Source: RPQJ01 sp963732375
GTDB lineage: Bacteria; Pseudomonadota; Gammaproteobacteria; Steroidobacterales; Steroidobacteraceae
Length of the DNA stretch: 64,000 nucleotides
NCBI GenBank assembly: GCA_963732375.1
Contig: CAVSZE010000008.1
Location: forward strand, 1 to 64,000
Direction: 5' to 3'
In this document: positions 8,470 through 19,163 of the stretch, one piece after another
How the letters are laid out: each line of letters begins with the position of its first letter
Numbering within the stretch: position 1 is the first letter of the stretch
Notes under the pieces: model-generated
Database searches by the model: none
Seen by the model: only the letters and a program-made list of their open reading frames with translations
What the model was told of the DNA's origin: nothing
Program-made: the position numbers and the translations under genes

Positions 8470-9582
8470 ATGAAGAATTCCATGATCCGCGCGGCACTGC
8501 TGGCCGCGCTGCTGCCGATTCCCACACTGACCCAGGCGGCCGACGATGGTCGCGGAGACATCGAGTCGGTTCGGCCAGTGACGATCGCCGTGTTCGGCGA
8601 CTGGCCGTACAGCCAGAACCTGCTCACCAACGCCCCGCTGCTGGTCAATTCGGTCAACACGGACCGCAGCGTGAGCCTGGTGGTGCACGTCGGTGACATC
8701 CATTCCGGCAGCATGCCCTGCACCAGTGCGGGCATTTCCCCGCCGATCCCCGAGTCCAGTCCCGGCTGGAACCAGAACGTGTTCTATTGGTTCCAGCAGT
8801 TTGCGGTCCCCGTCGTATACACGCCAGGCGACAACGAGTGGTCCGACTGCCACAAGACAAAGGAGAAGAAGAGCGGTGCACCGCTCAACGAGCTCGCAAG
8901 CGTACGCAACCTGTTCTTCTCCCGTCCGGGGATCACTCTCGGTCGCAATGATACAAACGTTCTGAGCCAGGCGGAGTATTACGATCGCGCCTATCCGACA
9001 GACAAGACCTACGTCGAGAACGTCATGTGGATGCGCTCGAGCGTCGTGTTCGTTACGCTGAACATGCCCGGCTCAAACAACGACACACTGCCATGGACCA
9101 ACGGCTTCGAGGACCTGGCGAAGCACGCCGATGAAGTGGAGCAACGGACTGCGGCCGATATCCACTGGCTCGACGCGGCATTTGCCGCGGCGGCGAAAAA
9201 CAAGGCCCGGGCGGTTGTAATCGCACTGCAGGCGGACATGTGGGATCCCGAGGCCGCCGCGCTTGATGGAGATGGGCTCGACGCATACACGCCATTCGTG
9301 CAGGAGCTCGCTGCGCAGAGTCTGGCCTTCGGCCGCCCCGTTCTGCTGTTGAACGGGGATTCTCACGTCTATCACAAGGACCGCCCGCTGGCCGATCCGG
9401 CCAGTGACACCGGAAAGATCCACAACACCCCGGCAGTTCCGAACCTGCAGCGAATCACGGTGCAGGGCTCAACGAACGGGCCTGCGGAATGGGTCCGTCT
9501 GACGATCGATCCGCGCCGTGCGGATCCGTTCAGCGACACCAACGTTCCGTACTGCAAGGATCCGCTCGGCAGCTGTACCTGA
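8470..9582 (+). CDS. secreted calcineurin-like metallophosphoesterase
   Basis: A 370-residue exported protein with a signal peptide (M-K-N-S-M-I-R followed by a hydrophobic Ala/Leu core, cleavage likely after T-Q-A at about residue 23). Metal-binding blocks of the calcineurin-like superfamily are present: F-G-D-W (Asp44), V-G-D-I-H (Asp76, His78), P-G-D-N-E-W (Asp121, Asn122) and, near residue 295, N-G-D-S-H-V-Y-H. A phosphoesterase acting in the periplasm or outside is expected; the substrate is unknown. Cys127 with nearby Cys could form a disulfide. The gene is monocistronic and ends in a strong hairpin before the convergent ppx. Confidence 0.85.
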   Translation: MKNSMIRAALLAALLPIPTLTQAADDGRGDIESVRPVTIAVFGDWPYSQNLLTNAPLLVNSVNTDRSVSLVVHVGDIHSGSMPCTSAGISPPIPESSPGWNQNVFYWFQQFAVPVVYTPGDNEWSDCHKTKEKKSGAPLNELASVRNLFFSRPGITLGRNDTNVLSQAEYYDRAYPTDKTYVENVMWMRSSVVFVTLNMPGSNNDTLPWTNGFEDLAKHADEVEQRTAADIHWLDAAFAAAAKNKARAVVIALQADMWDPEAAALDGDGLDAYTPFVQELAAQSLAFGRPVLLLNGDSHVYHKDRPLADPASDTGKIHNTPAVPNLQRITVQGSTNGPAEWVRLTIDPRRADPFSDTNVPYCKDPLGSCT

Positions 9583-9596
9583 ACATGGTGTCGGGC

Positions 9597-9624
9597 TCGC
9601 CCGCGCCACCGACGGCGCGGGCGA
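9597..9624. terminator. hairpin between convergent genes
   Basis: Perfect 11-bp inverted repeat (TCGCCCGCGCC / GGCGCGGGCGA, loop ACCGAC) followed on the plus strand by TTT. It sits 14 bp after the metallophosphoesterase stop and is its likely terminator. Confidence 0.72.
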
Positions 9625-9672
9625 TTTCCCGGCCACGATCCCGTCCCCGGGGCAGAGATCGGCCGCTGGAGC

Positions 9673-11175
9673 CTACCTCGTGGTCAGGATCCGCAGTGGA
9701 ATCCCTTCTGCCTTGAGGTGCTCGGCTTCCTGCTGAAGATCCGCGGCCGTCAGCGGGTGGTTGCGCAGCGACCGCAGGCGGAAACGCACCTGCAGTCCAC
9801 GACCGCGGGGCGTGATCCGTATCGGCGGAAGACCGTCGTCGGAGCGATTGCGGTGCAGGAGGACCGCGAGTCGCAGGATCAGCAGCAGCCGAATGGCCAG
9901 CCGGTCCCACGGCGGGATCAGTTCGTCGAGCCCGTCGAGCACCAGCTTGCGCCGGTGCGACCGCACCAGCCATGCGAGCAACAACTGCTCCTCGCGCGAG
10001 AATCCTGGCATGTCGGCATTCTCCAGCAGGTATGCACCGTGCCGGTGATAGCCACTGTGGGCCACGTCGAGACCGATTTCATGCAGGCGTGCTGCCCAGC
10101 GCAGCGCCTGTTCGGCCAGGGGATCCTTCAGCTGCCATGCCTTGCCGGCCTGGCGGAGCATTTCCATCGCGGTCGTCTCGACGCGTGCGGCCTGGCGGAG
10201 ATCGACCTGGTAACGCTTCTGCATCGAGCCAACTGTCCGCTCGCGCGCGTCGACCGACGTGAAGCGCCCCATCAGGTCGTAGAGAACTCCCTCGCGCATC
10301 GCCCCTTCGGCGACTCGCATCTCCCGGATGCCGAGTCGGGCGAATATTTCTGCCAGGACTGCGAGACCGCCGGCGAACACTGCGCGACGTTCAATTGAAA
10401 GCGACTCCAGCGGAATCGCGCTGGTGCTGCCGGCGCTCACCAGTATTTCGAGCAGTTCGTCGAGGCCGGTCCGGGTAATCGTGGTGCACCGCGGGTGGAT
10501 CTCCCGTTGGGCGTCGAATATGGCGCGCACGGTCCCGGAACTGCCGGCGACCGAACTCCAGCCCCTGGCGCGAAATGTACGCTGGATCGGTTCCAGCTCC
10601 TGCCGAGCGGCCAGGCGCGCCCTCTCGAAACGCTTGGATGTGATCCTGCCGTCGGAGAAGAACTCGTCGCTCATCAGCACGCAGCCCATGTTCAGGCTTT
10701 CGAGCTGCTGCGGTTCCTTGCCCTGGCCGATGATCAGTTCCGTGCTTCCGCCGCCGATGTCGATGACCAGGCGACGCGCATCGATACGTGGCAGCGTATG
10801 GACTACGCCAGAATAAATCAGGCGCGCTTCCTCGCGGCCCGAGATGACCTCGATCGGGTGGCCGATTGCGGCGCCCGCGCGCTCGAGAAATGCCTGCTTC
10901 TTGCGCACCCGTCGCAGGGCGCTGGTGCCGACGACGCGCACGCAATCGGCGCGCATGTCGACCAGGCGGTGTCCGAAGCGCTCCAGGCACGCGATGGCGC
11001 GCGCCGCCGTGGCTCGGTCCAGCCGGCCCTCGTCGTCCACGCCGCCGCCGAGTCGCACCATCTCCCTAAGGCGGTCGATGATGACGAGCTGGCCGTTCGA
11101 GCGACGCGCAACCACCATGTGGAAGCTGTTCGAGCCGAGGTCTACGGCGGCCAGGACTCCGGGTGCACGAGACAT
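9673..11175 (-). CDS. ppx: exopolyphosphatase / pppGpp phosphohydrolase (Ppx/GppA family)
   Basis: A 500-residue protein that should release phosphate from the ends of polyphosphate. It has the ASKHA-fold phosphate loop V-D-L-G-S-N-S-F-H (about 11-19), the catalytic region G-R-E-E-A-R (about 113-118), the second phosphate loop D-I-G-G-G-S-T-E (139-146), and a C-terminal HD-like helical domain with H-E-I-G-L-D-V and H-S-G-Y-H-R-H-G-A-Y. This length and domain set fit Ppx or GppA. ppk1 lies 2.5 kb away on the same strand, which favours a polyphosphate role. The ATG at 11173-11175 begins directly at the conserved N-terminus. Confidence 0.93.
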   Translation of the reverse strand: MSRAPGVLAAVDLGSNSFHMVVARRSNGQLVIIDRLREMVRLGGGVDDEGRLDRATAARAIACLERFGHRLVDMRADCVRVVGTSALRRVRKKQAFLERAGAAIGHPIEVISGREEARLIYSGVVHTLPRIDARRLVIDIGGGSTELIIGQGKEPQQLESLNMGCVLMSDEFFSDGRITSKRFERARLAARQELEPIQRTFRARGWSSVAGSSGTVRAIFDAQREIHPRCTTITRTGLDELLEILVSAGSTSAIPLESLSIERRAVFAGGLAVLAEIFARLGIREMRVAEGAMREGVLYDLMGRFTSVDARERTVGSMQKRYQVDLRQAARVETTAMEMLRQAGKAWQLKDPLAEQALRWAARLHEIGLDVAHSGYHRHGAYLLENADMPGFSREEQLLLAWLVRSHRRKLVLDGLDELIPPWDRLAIRLLLILRLAVLLHRNRSDDGLPPIRITPRGRGLQVRFRLRSLRNHPLTAADLQQEAEHLKAEGIPLRILTTR

Positions 11176-11372
11176 TTCAGCTCACGGTTGGTTGTGGAAA
11201 CGCCAGATGGACCATAACGGCGCCGAACCGGCGAGTAAATGGTGGAATCACGGCGTGCTGATTCCTCTCCCGTGGGGTAGTTCACCGTAATGCATCAAAA
11301 GTGCAACGGCCGTGCAACACCGACCGTCCATTCTTTGCCTCGCGCCGATCCGGCGCATCGAGGAGGATTACG

Positions 11373-11450
11373 ATGGATATCATCGGTGTAGTGATGCTTG
11401 GTTCAGTGGCACTCTGGATACTGCAGCAGTTCGAAAGTCGTGACTGGTAG
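11373..11450 (+). CDS. 25-residue membrane microprotein (candidate)
   Basis: The reading frame M-D-I-I-G-V-V-M-L-G-S-V-A-L-W-I-L-Q-Q-F-E-S-R-D-W ends in TAG. It has a textbook A-G-G-A-G-G Shine-Dalgarno seven bases before ATG and encodes one hydrophobic helix with a charged C-terminal tail. A strong inverted repeat follows at 11471-11504. The shape resembles single-helix accessory subunits such as CydX or KdpF, but I recognise no specific family. It lies between divergent ppx and the pyruvate kinase gene. Confidence 0.55.
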   Translation: MDIIGVVMLGSVALWILQQFESRDW

Positions 11451-11470
11451 CCAGTTCGGCCGGGCCAGCT

Positions 11471-11504
11471 GGCCGGTGCGGCGCCGCTGGGCGTCGCACC
11501 GGCC
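11471..11504. terminator. hairpin after microprotein frame
   Basis: Ten-bp perfect arms GGCCGGTGCG (11471-11480) and CGCACCGGCC (11495-11504) with a 14-base GC-rich loop, 20 bp after the microprotein stop. No U-tract follows, so it may be a terminator or another RNA structure. Confidence 0.4.
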
Positions 11505-11594
11505 CAGGCGGTGGGTGGTCAGTCCGGCGCCTGAAATGATCCTGCAATGTGCCGATGGCAGACTCAATCACTTTTCCCCGTCGGTTGCATTGTC

Positions 11595-13424
11595 ATGGAC
11601 CGCCTCATCGAACGCACGCTGGCTGCAACCCGTGACCTACGCGAACGCGCGCTTGAATTCGAGGCGGCACACGCCGGCGAAATCGGCGCAGCCGAGCCCC
11701 GCTTCCGCGAAAGCGCACGAAACCTGCTGCACTACCTGAGCGTACGGCAGCAGGACATCCGCACGCTGCAGCGGGACCTGCATTCGCTTGGACTGTCCTC
11801 GCTGGGCGTGCTCGAATCACACGTGATCGCGAGCCTGAACGCCGTGATCGGCAACCTGGAGAGGCTGGCTGGCAGCGCGACGAGCGAAAGGCCGGCGCCG
11901 CCGGTGGACGATCGAACCGGCCCGTTGCTGCTGCATGATCACGCGCGGACGCTGCTCGGGCCGACACGGCGATTCCGGTCGGTCAGGATCATGGTGACGA
12001 TGCCGTCGGAGGCTGCGAGCGACGAGCAGCTGCTGGTCGACCTGCTGCGCGCCGGCATGGACGTAATGCGTATCAATTGCGCCCACGACGATCCCGATAC
12101 GTGGCGGCGCATGGTGGCCAACCTGCGCAAGGCCGAGCGCACCGTCGGCCGCAAGTGCCGGATACAGGCAGACCTTGCCGGCCCGAAGTTGCGTACCGGC
12201 ACGATCGGGCCGATCGGCTATTTCATTCGCGTTCGGCCGGCGCGCGACGTGATGGGCCGGACCACAACTCCGGCCAGCGTCTGGCTGACCCCTGCGGAGG
12301 CAGCCGAGGATGGACCGAGCGGTCGCAAGGCGCTGCCGGTGCCGCGTGCGCTGCTCGAGCAGGCGGCCCCCGGTGACCAGTTGCGCGTTGCTGACCTTCG
12401 CGGCAAACAACGCGTGCTGCCTATCGGCGAACGCTGCGGCGCCTCGTGGCTCGCAGAGTGTGCGAAGACGCTCTATGTCTCACGAGGAGCCGAATGTGCG
12501 CTGGTTCGCGATGGCGCAGTCGTCGCCGAGGGAACCGTGGGCGAAGTCCCTGGCGTTGTCATGCCGATCGTGCTGAGGGTCGGAGATACCCTGGTACTGA
12601 CTCGCGACGACACGCCAGGCCAGCACGCCACGTTCAACGATCTCGACGGCGCGCCCCGTCCCGCCCGGATCCACTGCACGCTGGCGACGGCGTTCGAACG
12701 CGTGCAGCTCGGAGATCGCGTCTGGCTCGACGACGGCAAGATCGGTGGCAAGGTAGTTGCCAGCGACGGCGAGAATATCCGCGTCAGCATCGTTCATTCG
12801 CCGCCGTCGGGAGCGAAACTGCGCGCCGAGAAGGGCATCAACTTTCCAGACACCGAGCTGGGGCTGAGTGCGCTCACCGACAAGGACTACGACGACCTGC
12901 GCGAGGTGGTGGGCTTCGCCGACATGATTGCGCTGTCCTTCCTTCGTACGGAGCAGGATGTCGAACTGCTCGAGGACCAGCTTCACTCGCTCGGCGCAGG
13001 GCGCCTTGGCATCGTCCTGAAGATCGAGAACGCCACGGCTTTTCGAAACCTTCCGCGCATCCTGCTGGCAAGCCTGCGCTCGCCACCGGTCGGCGTCATG
13101 GTCGCGCGCGGCGACCTGGCCGTGGAGATCGGCTTCGAACGGCTCTCGGAGGTGCAGGAAGAGATCCTCTGGGTGTGCGAGGCAGCGCACGTTCCGGTGA
13201 TCTGGGCGACCCAGGTGCTCGAAGGACTCGCGAAGGCCGGCGCCCCGACCCGCGCCGAGGTGAGCGACGCGGTCATGAGCAGCCGTGCAGAGTGCGTGAT
13301 GCTGAACAAGGGGCCGCAAATCGTGCCCACAGTCGCGTTCCTGGCCGACGTCCTCGGCCGGATGGAGGAGCACCACGATAAGCGCATGGCGCTGCTGAGG
13401 CGGCTGTCTATCTCCGAGCTCTAG
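11595..13424 (+). CDS. pyk: pyruvate kinase, long N-terminal extension, no C-terminal domain
   Basis: A 609-residue pyruvate kinase-like protein (phosphoenolpyruvate + ADP to pyruvate + ATP). About 130 residues of helical extension precede the TIM barrel. Barrel motifs are M-R-I-N-C-A-H, A-D-L-A-G-P-K-L-R-T-G, D-D-G-K-I-G-G-K-V, L-S-F-L-R-T-E-Q-D-V, L-K-I-E-N and V-M-V-A-R-G-D-L-A-V-E-I-G. The B domain is enlarged by an insertion (about residues 210-370). The usual allosteric C-terminal domain is absent and the protein ends soon after the barrel. In the last barrel segment M-L-N-K-G-P replaces the common M-L-S-G-E-T. Catalytic residues look intact but regulation must differ. ATG at 11595 is the first good start; no strong ribosome site is visible. 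Confidence 0.85.
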   Translation: MDRLIERTLAATRDLRERALEFEAAHAGEIGAAEPRFRESARNLLHYLSVRQQDIRTLQRDLHSLGLSSLGVLESHVIASLNAVIGNLERLAGSATSERPAPPVDDRTGPLLLHDHARTLLGPTRRFRSVRIMVTMPSEAASDEQLLVDLLRAGMDVMRINCAHDDPDTWRRMVANLRKAERTVGRKCRIQADLAGPKLRTGTIGPIGYFIRVRPARDVMGRTTTPASVWLTPAEAAEDGPSGRKALPVPRALLEQAAPGDQLRVADLRGKQRVLPIGERCGASWLAECAKTLYVSRGAECALVRDGAVVAEGTVGEVPGVVMPIVLRVGDTLVLTRDDTPGQHATFNDLDGAPRPARIHCTLATAFERVQLGDRVWLDDGKIGGKVVASDGENIRVSIVHSPPSGAKLRAEKGINFPDTELGLSALTDKDYDDLREVVGFADMIALSFLRTEQDVELLEDQLHSLGAGRLGIVLKIENATAFRNLPRILLASLRSPPVGVMVARGDLAVEIGFERLSEVQEEILWVCEAAHVPVIWATQVLEGLAKAGAPTRAEVSDAVMSSRAECVMLNKGPQIVPTVAFLADVLGRMEEHHDKRMALLRRLSISEL

Positions 13425-13428
13425 CCGG

Positions 13429-13650
13429 TCAGTTGCCCTCACGATCGATTTCGCGCAGCCGGCTTCGCACACGGCCGAGCGTGAGCACGGTCAGGAATGT
13501 CTTGATTCGGGCGCCCGATTCAATCCTCGCCATTTCGGTCAGGTACACTTTCTCGACGTGATCGACCGGCAGGTTCAGTTCGAATGCCAGGTTGTCGACG
13601 ACCGCTCGATGGGGGCCATTGACCTTGCGTTCGCGATCCGCCGACGCCAT
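13429..13650 (-). CDS. DUF3562 family small protein
   Basis: A 73-residue protein with the pattern of DUF3562: H-R-A-V-V-D-N-L-A-F-E-L-N-L-P-V-D-H-V-E-K-V-Y, then R-I-E-S-G-A-R-I-K-T-F-L-T-V-L, then R-V-R-S-R-L-R-E. The family has no established function; it is predicted cytoplasmic and helical. The ATG at 13648-13650 (M-A-S-A-D-R-E-R) gives the usual length. The gene is convergent with the pyruvate kinase gene, with only 4 bp between the stops. Confidence 0.75.
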   Translation of the reverse strand: MASADRERKVNGPHRAVVDNLAFELNLPVDHVEKVYLTEMARIESGARIKTFLTVLTLGRVRSRLREIDREGN

Positions 13651-13736
13651 GTTCCACCTCGCGCATGCCTTCGATCTGCCGGGCAGGCATTTTATCGTGC
13701 AGGCGGCGGGAACCACGGTGCGTAGATATACCTCCC

Positions 13737-15839
<2,103 letters not shown>

Positions 15840-15939
15840 TGAAGTCCCGCCCGTCGTCACCTGGCTGTCCATCATCCCACAGGCACGTTTCATCAGGATG
15901 ACAGATCGGCGCCCCCGGCCGCGCTATGATGAGCCGAAA

Positions 15940-16686
15940 ATGCAGATCCTTGCGGTCACGAACATCAAGGGCGGCGTCGGCAAGACCACCACGGCGGTGA
16001 ACCTCGCCTGGCTCGCGGCCGCCTCGGGCCGACGGACGATCCTCTGGGACATCGATCCGCAGGGGGCGGCGACCTACATCCTGCGAGGAGAGCCGAACGA
16101 GCGCGCCTCCGCCAAAAAGCTCGTGCAAGGCAGGCGTGAGTTGCCCGAGCTGCTCGCCGGGACCGACCACGAAAACCTGAGACTGCTGCCCGCCGACGTT
16201 TCCTACCGGAACTTCGACATTCACATGAGCGAGCGAAAGCATCCGACCAGGCAGCTGATGATGATGAGCCGCACGCTGCACGATGATTGCGACCTGCTGG
16301 TCCTCGACTGCCCGCCCGGCATGTCGCTGCTGTCGGAGAACGTGCTGCGGGCGGCGGATGCGCTGATCGTGCCGATGCTGCCGGCGCCGCTCTCGCTGCG
16401 CATGATCGACCAGCTGGTCGCGTTCGTGGAGAGGGCCGGCTGGCCGGACCTCCGGGTCCTGCCGTTCTTCTCGATGGTGGACCGGCGCCGTTCGCTGCAC
16501 CGTGAGATCATCGAGGGTGCGCGGGCGCAGTACCCTGGAATCCTGGAGACTGAGATCCCGTACTGGAGCGAGATCGAGCGCATGACGGTACGGCGGGCGC
16601 CACTGCCGTCGTTCGCCCCGGGCAGTCCGGCGGCAATGGTGTATGCGGCGCTGTGGCAGGAAACGGCCGGGCGCCTTGCGGGGTAA
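15940..16686 (+). CDS. ParA/MinD-family ATPase (orphan)
   Basis: A 248-residue deviant-Walker ATPase: K-G-G-V-G-K-T-T at 10-17, D-I-D-P-Q-G-A-A in the A' region and L-V-L-D-C-P-P-G-M for Walker B. It has no N-terminal DNA-binding domain and no ParB or MinC/E neighbour. Such orphans position or partition various cargoes; here the cargo is unknown. Its TAA overlaps the ATG of the following membrane protein by one base (TAATG), so the two are translationally coupled, suggesting that they work together. The start ATG at 15940 puts the P-loop at the usual distance. Confidence 0.85.
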   Translation: MQILAVTNIKGGVGKTTTAVNLAWLAAASGRRTILWDIDPQGAATYILRGEPNERASAKKLVQGRRELPELLAGTDHENLRLLPADVSYRNFDIHMSERKHPTRQLMMMSRTLHDDCDLLVLDCPPGMSLLSENVLRAADALIVPMLPAPLSLRMIDQLVAFVERAGWPDLRVLPFFSMVDRRRSLHREIIEGARAQYPGILETEIPYWSEIERMTVRRAPLPSFAPGSPAAMVYAALWQETAGRLAG

Positions 16687-17255
16687 TGATGCAATCGTCC
16701 GCGTATCGCCGCGAGGGTGACACCTGGCTGATCGAGATCCGGTTGCGCGAATTGCGCCAACTGTTCAATCATCTCGATCCGGCACCTTTTCGCGAGAAGG
16801 ACCTCGACCCGGCGGCCGAGGCGTACATCGAGGATGCGGTTCGCGAGATCGGCCCGCGAGAGTCGTGCAAGCTGGTCGTCCACCTGCCTGACGCGGAACG
16901 CGCCTCCGCGGACGCGAGGACGCTGCCCGAGGCCCTTGTGCACTATTTCGAGTACCGTGCCTGGCAGACGCAGGTCGAACTTCGTCGCCTGCTCACCCTC
17001 GGTCTGCTGAACCTGGTTATCGGTCTGGCGTTCATGTTCGCCTGCCTGTCATTAGTAGGTTGGCTTGCGGCGCGCGGCAGCAACGGTGTGATCACCGAGG
17101 GCCTGGTGGTGATCGGCTGGGTCGCGCTGTGGCGACCCGCAGAGATCTTTCTATACGACTGGTGGCCGATACGGCGCCGGCAGAGGCGATTCGAATTCAT
17201 TGCGCAGATGCCGGTCGAAATCAGCAGCGAGGCCATTCAAATGGAACGGCAATGA
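16686..17255 (+). CDS. two-helix integral membrane protein coupled to ParA-like ATPase
   Basis: A 189-residue protein of no family I can name. The first 100 residues are charged and look cytoplasmic (W-L-I-E-I-R-L-R-E-L-R-Q-L-F-N-H-L-D). Two membrane helices follow (L-L-N-L-V-I-G-L-A-F-M-F-A-C-L-S-L-V-G-W-L and G-V-I-T-E-G-L-V-V-I-G-W-V-A-L-W), ending in the basic segment W-P-I-R-R-R-Q-R-R-F. Two adjacent ATGs (16686, 16689) can start it; both overlap or abut the ParA stop. It ends with a TGA inside the ATGA of the acyl-CoA dehydrogenase. The coupling implies a three-gene operon. Confidence 0.75.
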   Translation: MMQSSAYRREGDTWLIEIRLRELRQLFNHLDPAPFREKDLDPAAEAYIEDAVREIGPRESCKLVVHLPDAERASADARTLPEALVHYFEYRAWQTQVELRRLLTLGLLNLVIGLAFMFACLSLVGWLAARGSNGVITEGLVVIGWVALWRPAEIFLYDWWPIRRRQRRFEFIAQMPVEISSEAIQMERQ

Positions 17256-18403
17256 GCGAATACGAGACAGAAGACCTGGCCGTAATTGAGGAAATGGCGA
17301 AGCGCTTCGCGCTTGCCGAGATCTGTCCCTACCTCGAGGCGTGGGAGGAGGCGGGCGAATTCCCTCGAGACCTTTACCGCAAGCTCGCCGACATGGGCTG
17401 GCTGGGCCTCGGCTATCCGGAGGAACTGGGCGGTGCGCCGGCGCCTTGGGCTGCCAGGGTCGTGCTCTCCCGCACGCTGTCGCGCTACACCGGCAGCGGC
17501 GGCGTCCTGGCTGGTGCGTTCAGCCATTCGATCGGGTTGCCGCCGATCCTGAACCACGGCAGCGACGAACTGAAGCGGCGCGTGATCCCGGACGTGCTCG
17601 CAGGCGCGAAGATCTCGGCACTCGGCATCACCGAGCCGGGCTGCGGATCCGACGTGTCCGGGCTTCGAACCACGGCCCGACGGGAAGGCGACCACTACGT
17701 GGTGGATGGCGAGAAGGTGTTCATCACTTCCGGCATGCGCGCCGACTGGATCACTGCCGCCGTGCGCACCGATCCCGACAACAAGGGCGCCGGCGGGATA
17801 TCGATGCTCGCGATTCCCGGTGATGCGCCAGGCCTGACACGTGCACCGCTCAGGAAGATGGGCTGGCTATGCTCCGACACCGCGCACCTGCGATTCGACG
17901 GCGTGCAGGTGCCCGTCGAGAACCTGGTCGGCGAGGAGGGCAAGGGTTTCAGGATCATCATGACCAACTTCAATGGCGAGCGCCTCTCCATGGCGGCGAT
18001 GGCGCTCGGCATGTCCGAATGCTGCTATGACGAGGCGCTGGCGTGGGCGCGCGAGCGCAAGACTTTCGGCGCTTCGCTGGTGAGCCACCAGGCAGTCAGG
18101 CACAAGCTCGTGGACATGCGAATGCGCATCGAGTCGACGCGCGCCTGGCTCTCGAACGTTGCCGATCGCGCCGATGCCGGCCAGGCCGATGCCCAGTGGA
18201 TCGCGGAGGTGTGCATGCTGAAGAACCACGCCACGCAGGCGATGCAGTTCTGCGCGGACCAGGCGGTGCAGATCCTCGGCGGCATGGGTTACATGCGAGG
18301 CTCCGCAAGCGAGCGAATCTACCGCGAGGTCAAGGTCGCGATGATCGGTGGTGGGACCGAGGAAATCATGAAGGAGCTTGCCTCGCGGCAACTCGGCATC
18401 TGA
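17252..18403 (+). CDS. acyl-CoA dehydrogenase
   Basis: A 383-residue FAD-dependent acyl-CoA dehydrogenase. Visible are the signatures A-L-G-I-T-E-P-G-C-G-S-D (about 128-139), V-V-D-G-E-K-V-F-I-T-S-G, R-K-T-F-G-A-S-L-V-S-H-Q-A-V and the C-terminal I-L-G-G-M-G-Y-M-R-G-S-A-S-E-R. The likely catalytic base is a Glu of G-G-G-T-E-E-I-M-K. It would introduce a trans-2 double bond into an acyl-CoA; the chain is not predictable. The ATG overlaps the previous stop (ATGA at 17252-17255). A crotonase-type gene lies about 760 bp downstream beyond one opposing gene, consistent with a beta-oxidation theme. Confidence 0.92.
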   Translation: MSEYETEDLAVIEEMAKRFALAEICPYLEAWEEAGEFPRDLYRKLADMGWLGLGYPEELGGAPAPWAARVVLSRTLSRYTGSGGVLAGAFSHSIGLPPILNHGSDELKRRVIPDVLAGAKISALGITEPGCGSDVSGLRTTARREGDHYVVDGEKVFITSGMRADWITAAVRTDPDNKGAGGISMLAIPGDAPGLTRAPLRKMGWLCSDTAHLRFDGVQVPVENLVGEEGKGFRIIMTNFNGERLSMAAMALGMSECCYDEALAWARERKTFGASLVSHQAVRHKLVDMRMRIESTRAWLSNVADRADAGQADAQWIAEVCMLKNHATQAMQFCADQAVQILGGMGYMRGSASERIYREVKVAMIGGGTEEIMKELASRQLGI

Positions 18404-18452
18404 CTGGTGCCTTCGACGGCCTGCGATTACCTGGGGTCGGTCAGGATTCCGC

Positions 18453-19109
18453 CTAAGGATCGCCAGCGTTCACCAGGCGGAGTCGAACCGCCTCGTCCGT
18501 CGTGAGCTCGCGAATGGCTTGGTGCGGCACGCCGGACATTACCGTCACGAGTTCGGGACTGACGCCCATCTGGATCAGGTAATCCTTCACCTGGCCGGTC
18601 ACTACCTGCTGGAATGCGGTCTCGTCAGGCACTGGCACGCTGTTGGCGGCGCGGTGGGCACCGAGGACCGAGCCAGGTTCCAGCGAGCGCCGTACGCCGC
18701 CAGCGTAGGCGATCGGGCAGGCGCTGTAGCACCGCCCTGCGCGTGGCAGCGCGGAACCAGGCGCACGGACCCCGACGCTGGTCGCATAGCCGCGTTCCCT
18801 GAGCGCGCGACCGAGCGCCATCGCCTCGACCACGTGTCCACCCGGCGAGTCTAAGTAGACGACCGCGCTGCGTACGCGTTCCGCGTCGAGTACGCGCTCG
18901 AGCCGTGCGGTCGCCCCGTTGTCGATGTAGCCCTCGAGGTAGATGAACCAGCGGTCGTCCGACGTGTTCCGCCCCGCGTAGCCAGGCGCCACTGCAGTGA
19001 TCTTCAGAAAATCGGTGCCTGGCACCGATTTTTCGGTAGCCGCCAAAGCGGCACCGCAGGAGATTGAAAGTGCCAGGGCCGCCAGGGCCCGCTGTGGATC
19101 GATACGCAT
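18453..19109 (-). CDS. exported ClpP/crotonase-fold protein (periplasmic)
   Basis: A 218-residue protein with a signal peptide (A-L-A-A-L-A-L-S-I-S-C-G-A-A-L-A-A) and a ClpP-like core: V-V-Y-L-D-S-P-G-G-H-V-V-E-A-M-A-L-G, then C-Y-S-A-C-P-I-A-Y-A-G-G with Ser in the nucleophile position flanked by two Cys, then L-G-A-H-R-A with the putative catalytic His. It matches the 'predicted periplasmic protein' group related to ClpP. Proteolytic activity is inferred only. It is convergent with the acyl-CoA dehydrogenase and divergent from the crotonase, with about 54 bp between the starts. Confidence 0.75.
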   Translation of the reverse strand: MRIDPQRALAALALSISCGAALAATEKSVPGTDFLKITAVAPGYAGRNTSDDRWFIYLEGYIDNGATARLERVLDAERVRSAVVYLDSPGGHVVEAMALGRALRERGYATSVGVRAPGSALPRAGRCYSACPIAYAGGVRRSLEPGSVLGAHRAANSVPVPDETAFQQVVTGQVKDYLIQMGVSPELVTVMSGVPHQAIRELTTDEAVRLRLVNAGDP

Positions 19110-19163
19110 GGCAGGCGATTCTGCGTCATGATTCGGCGATCAGCCAAGGTGAGGAGCAACGCG

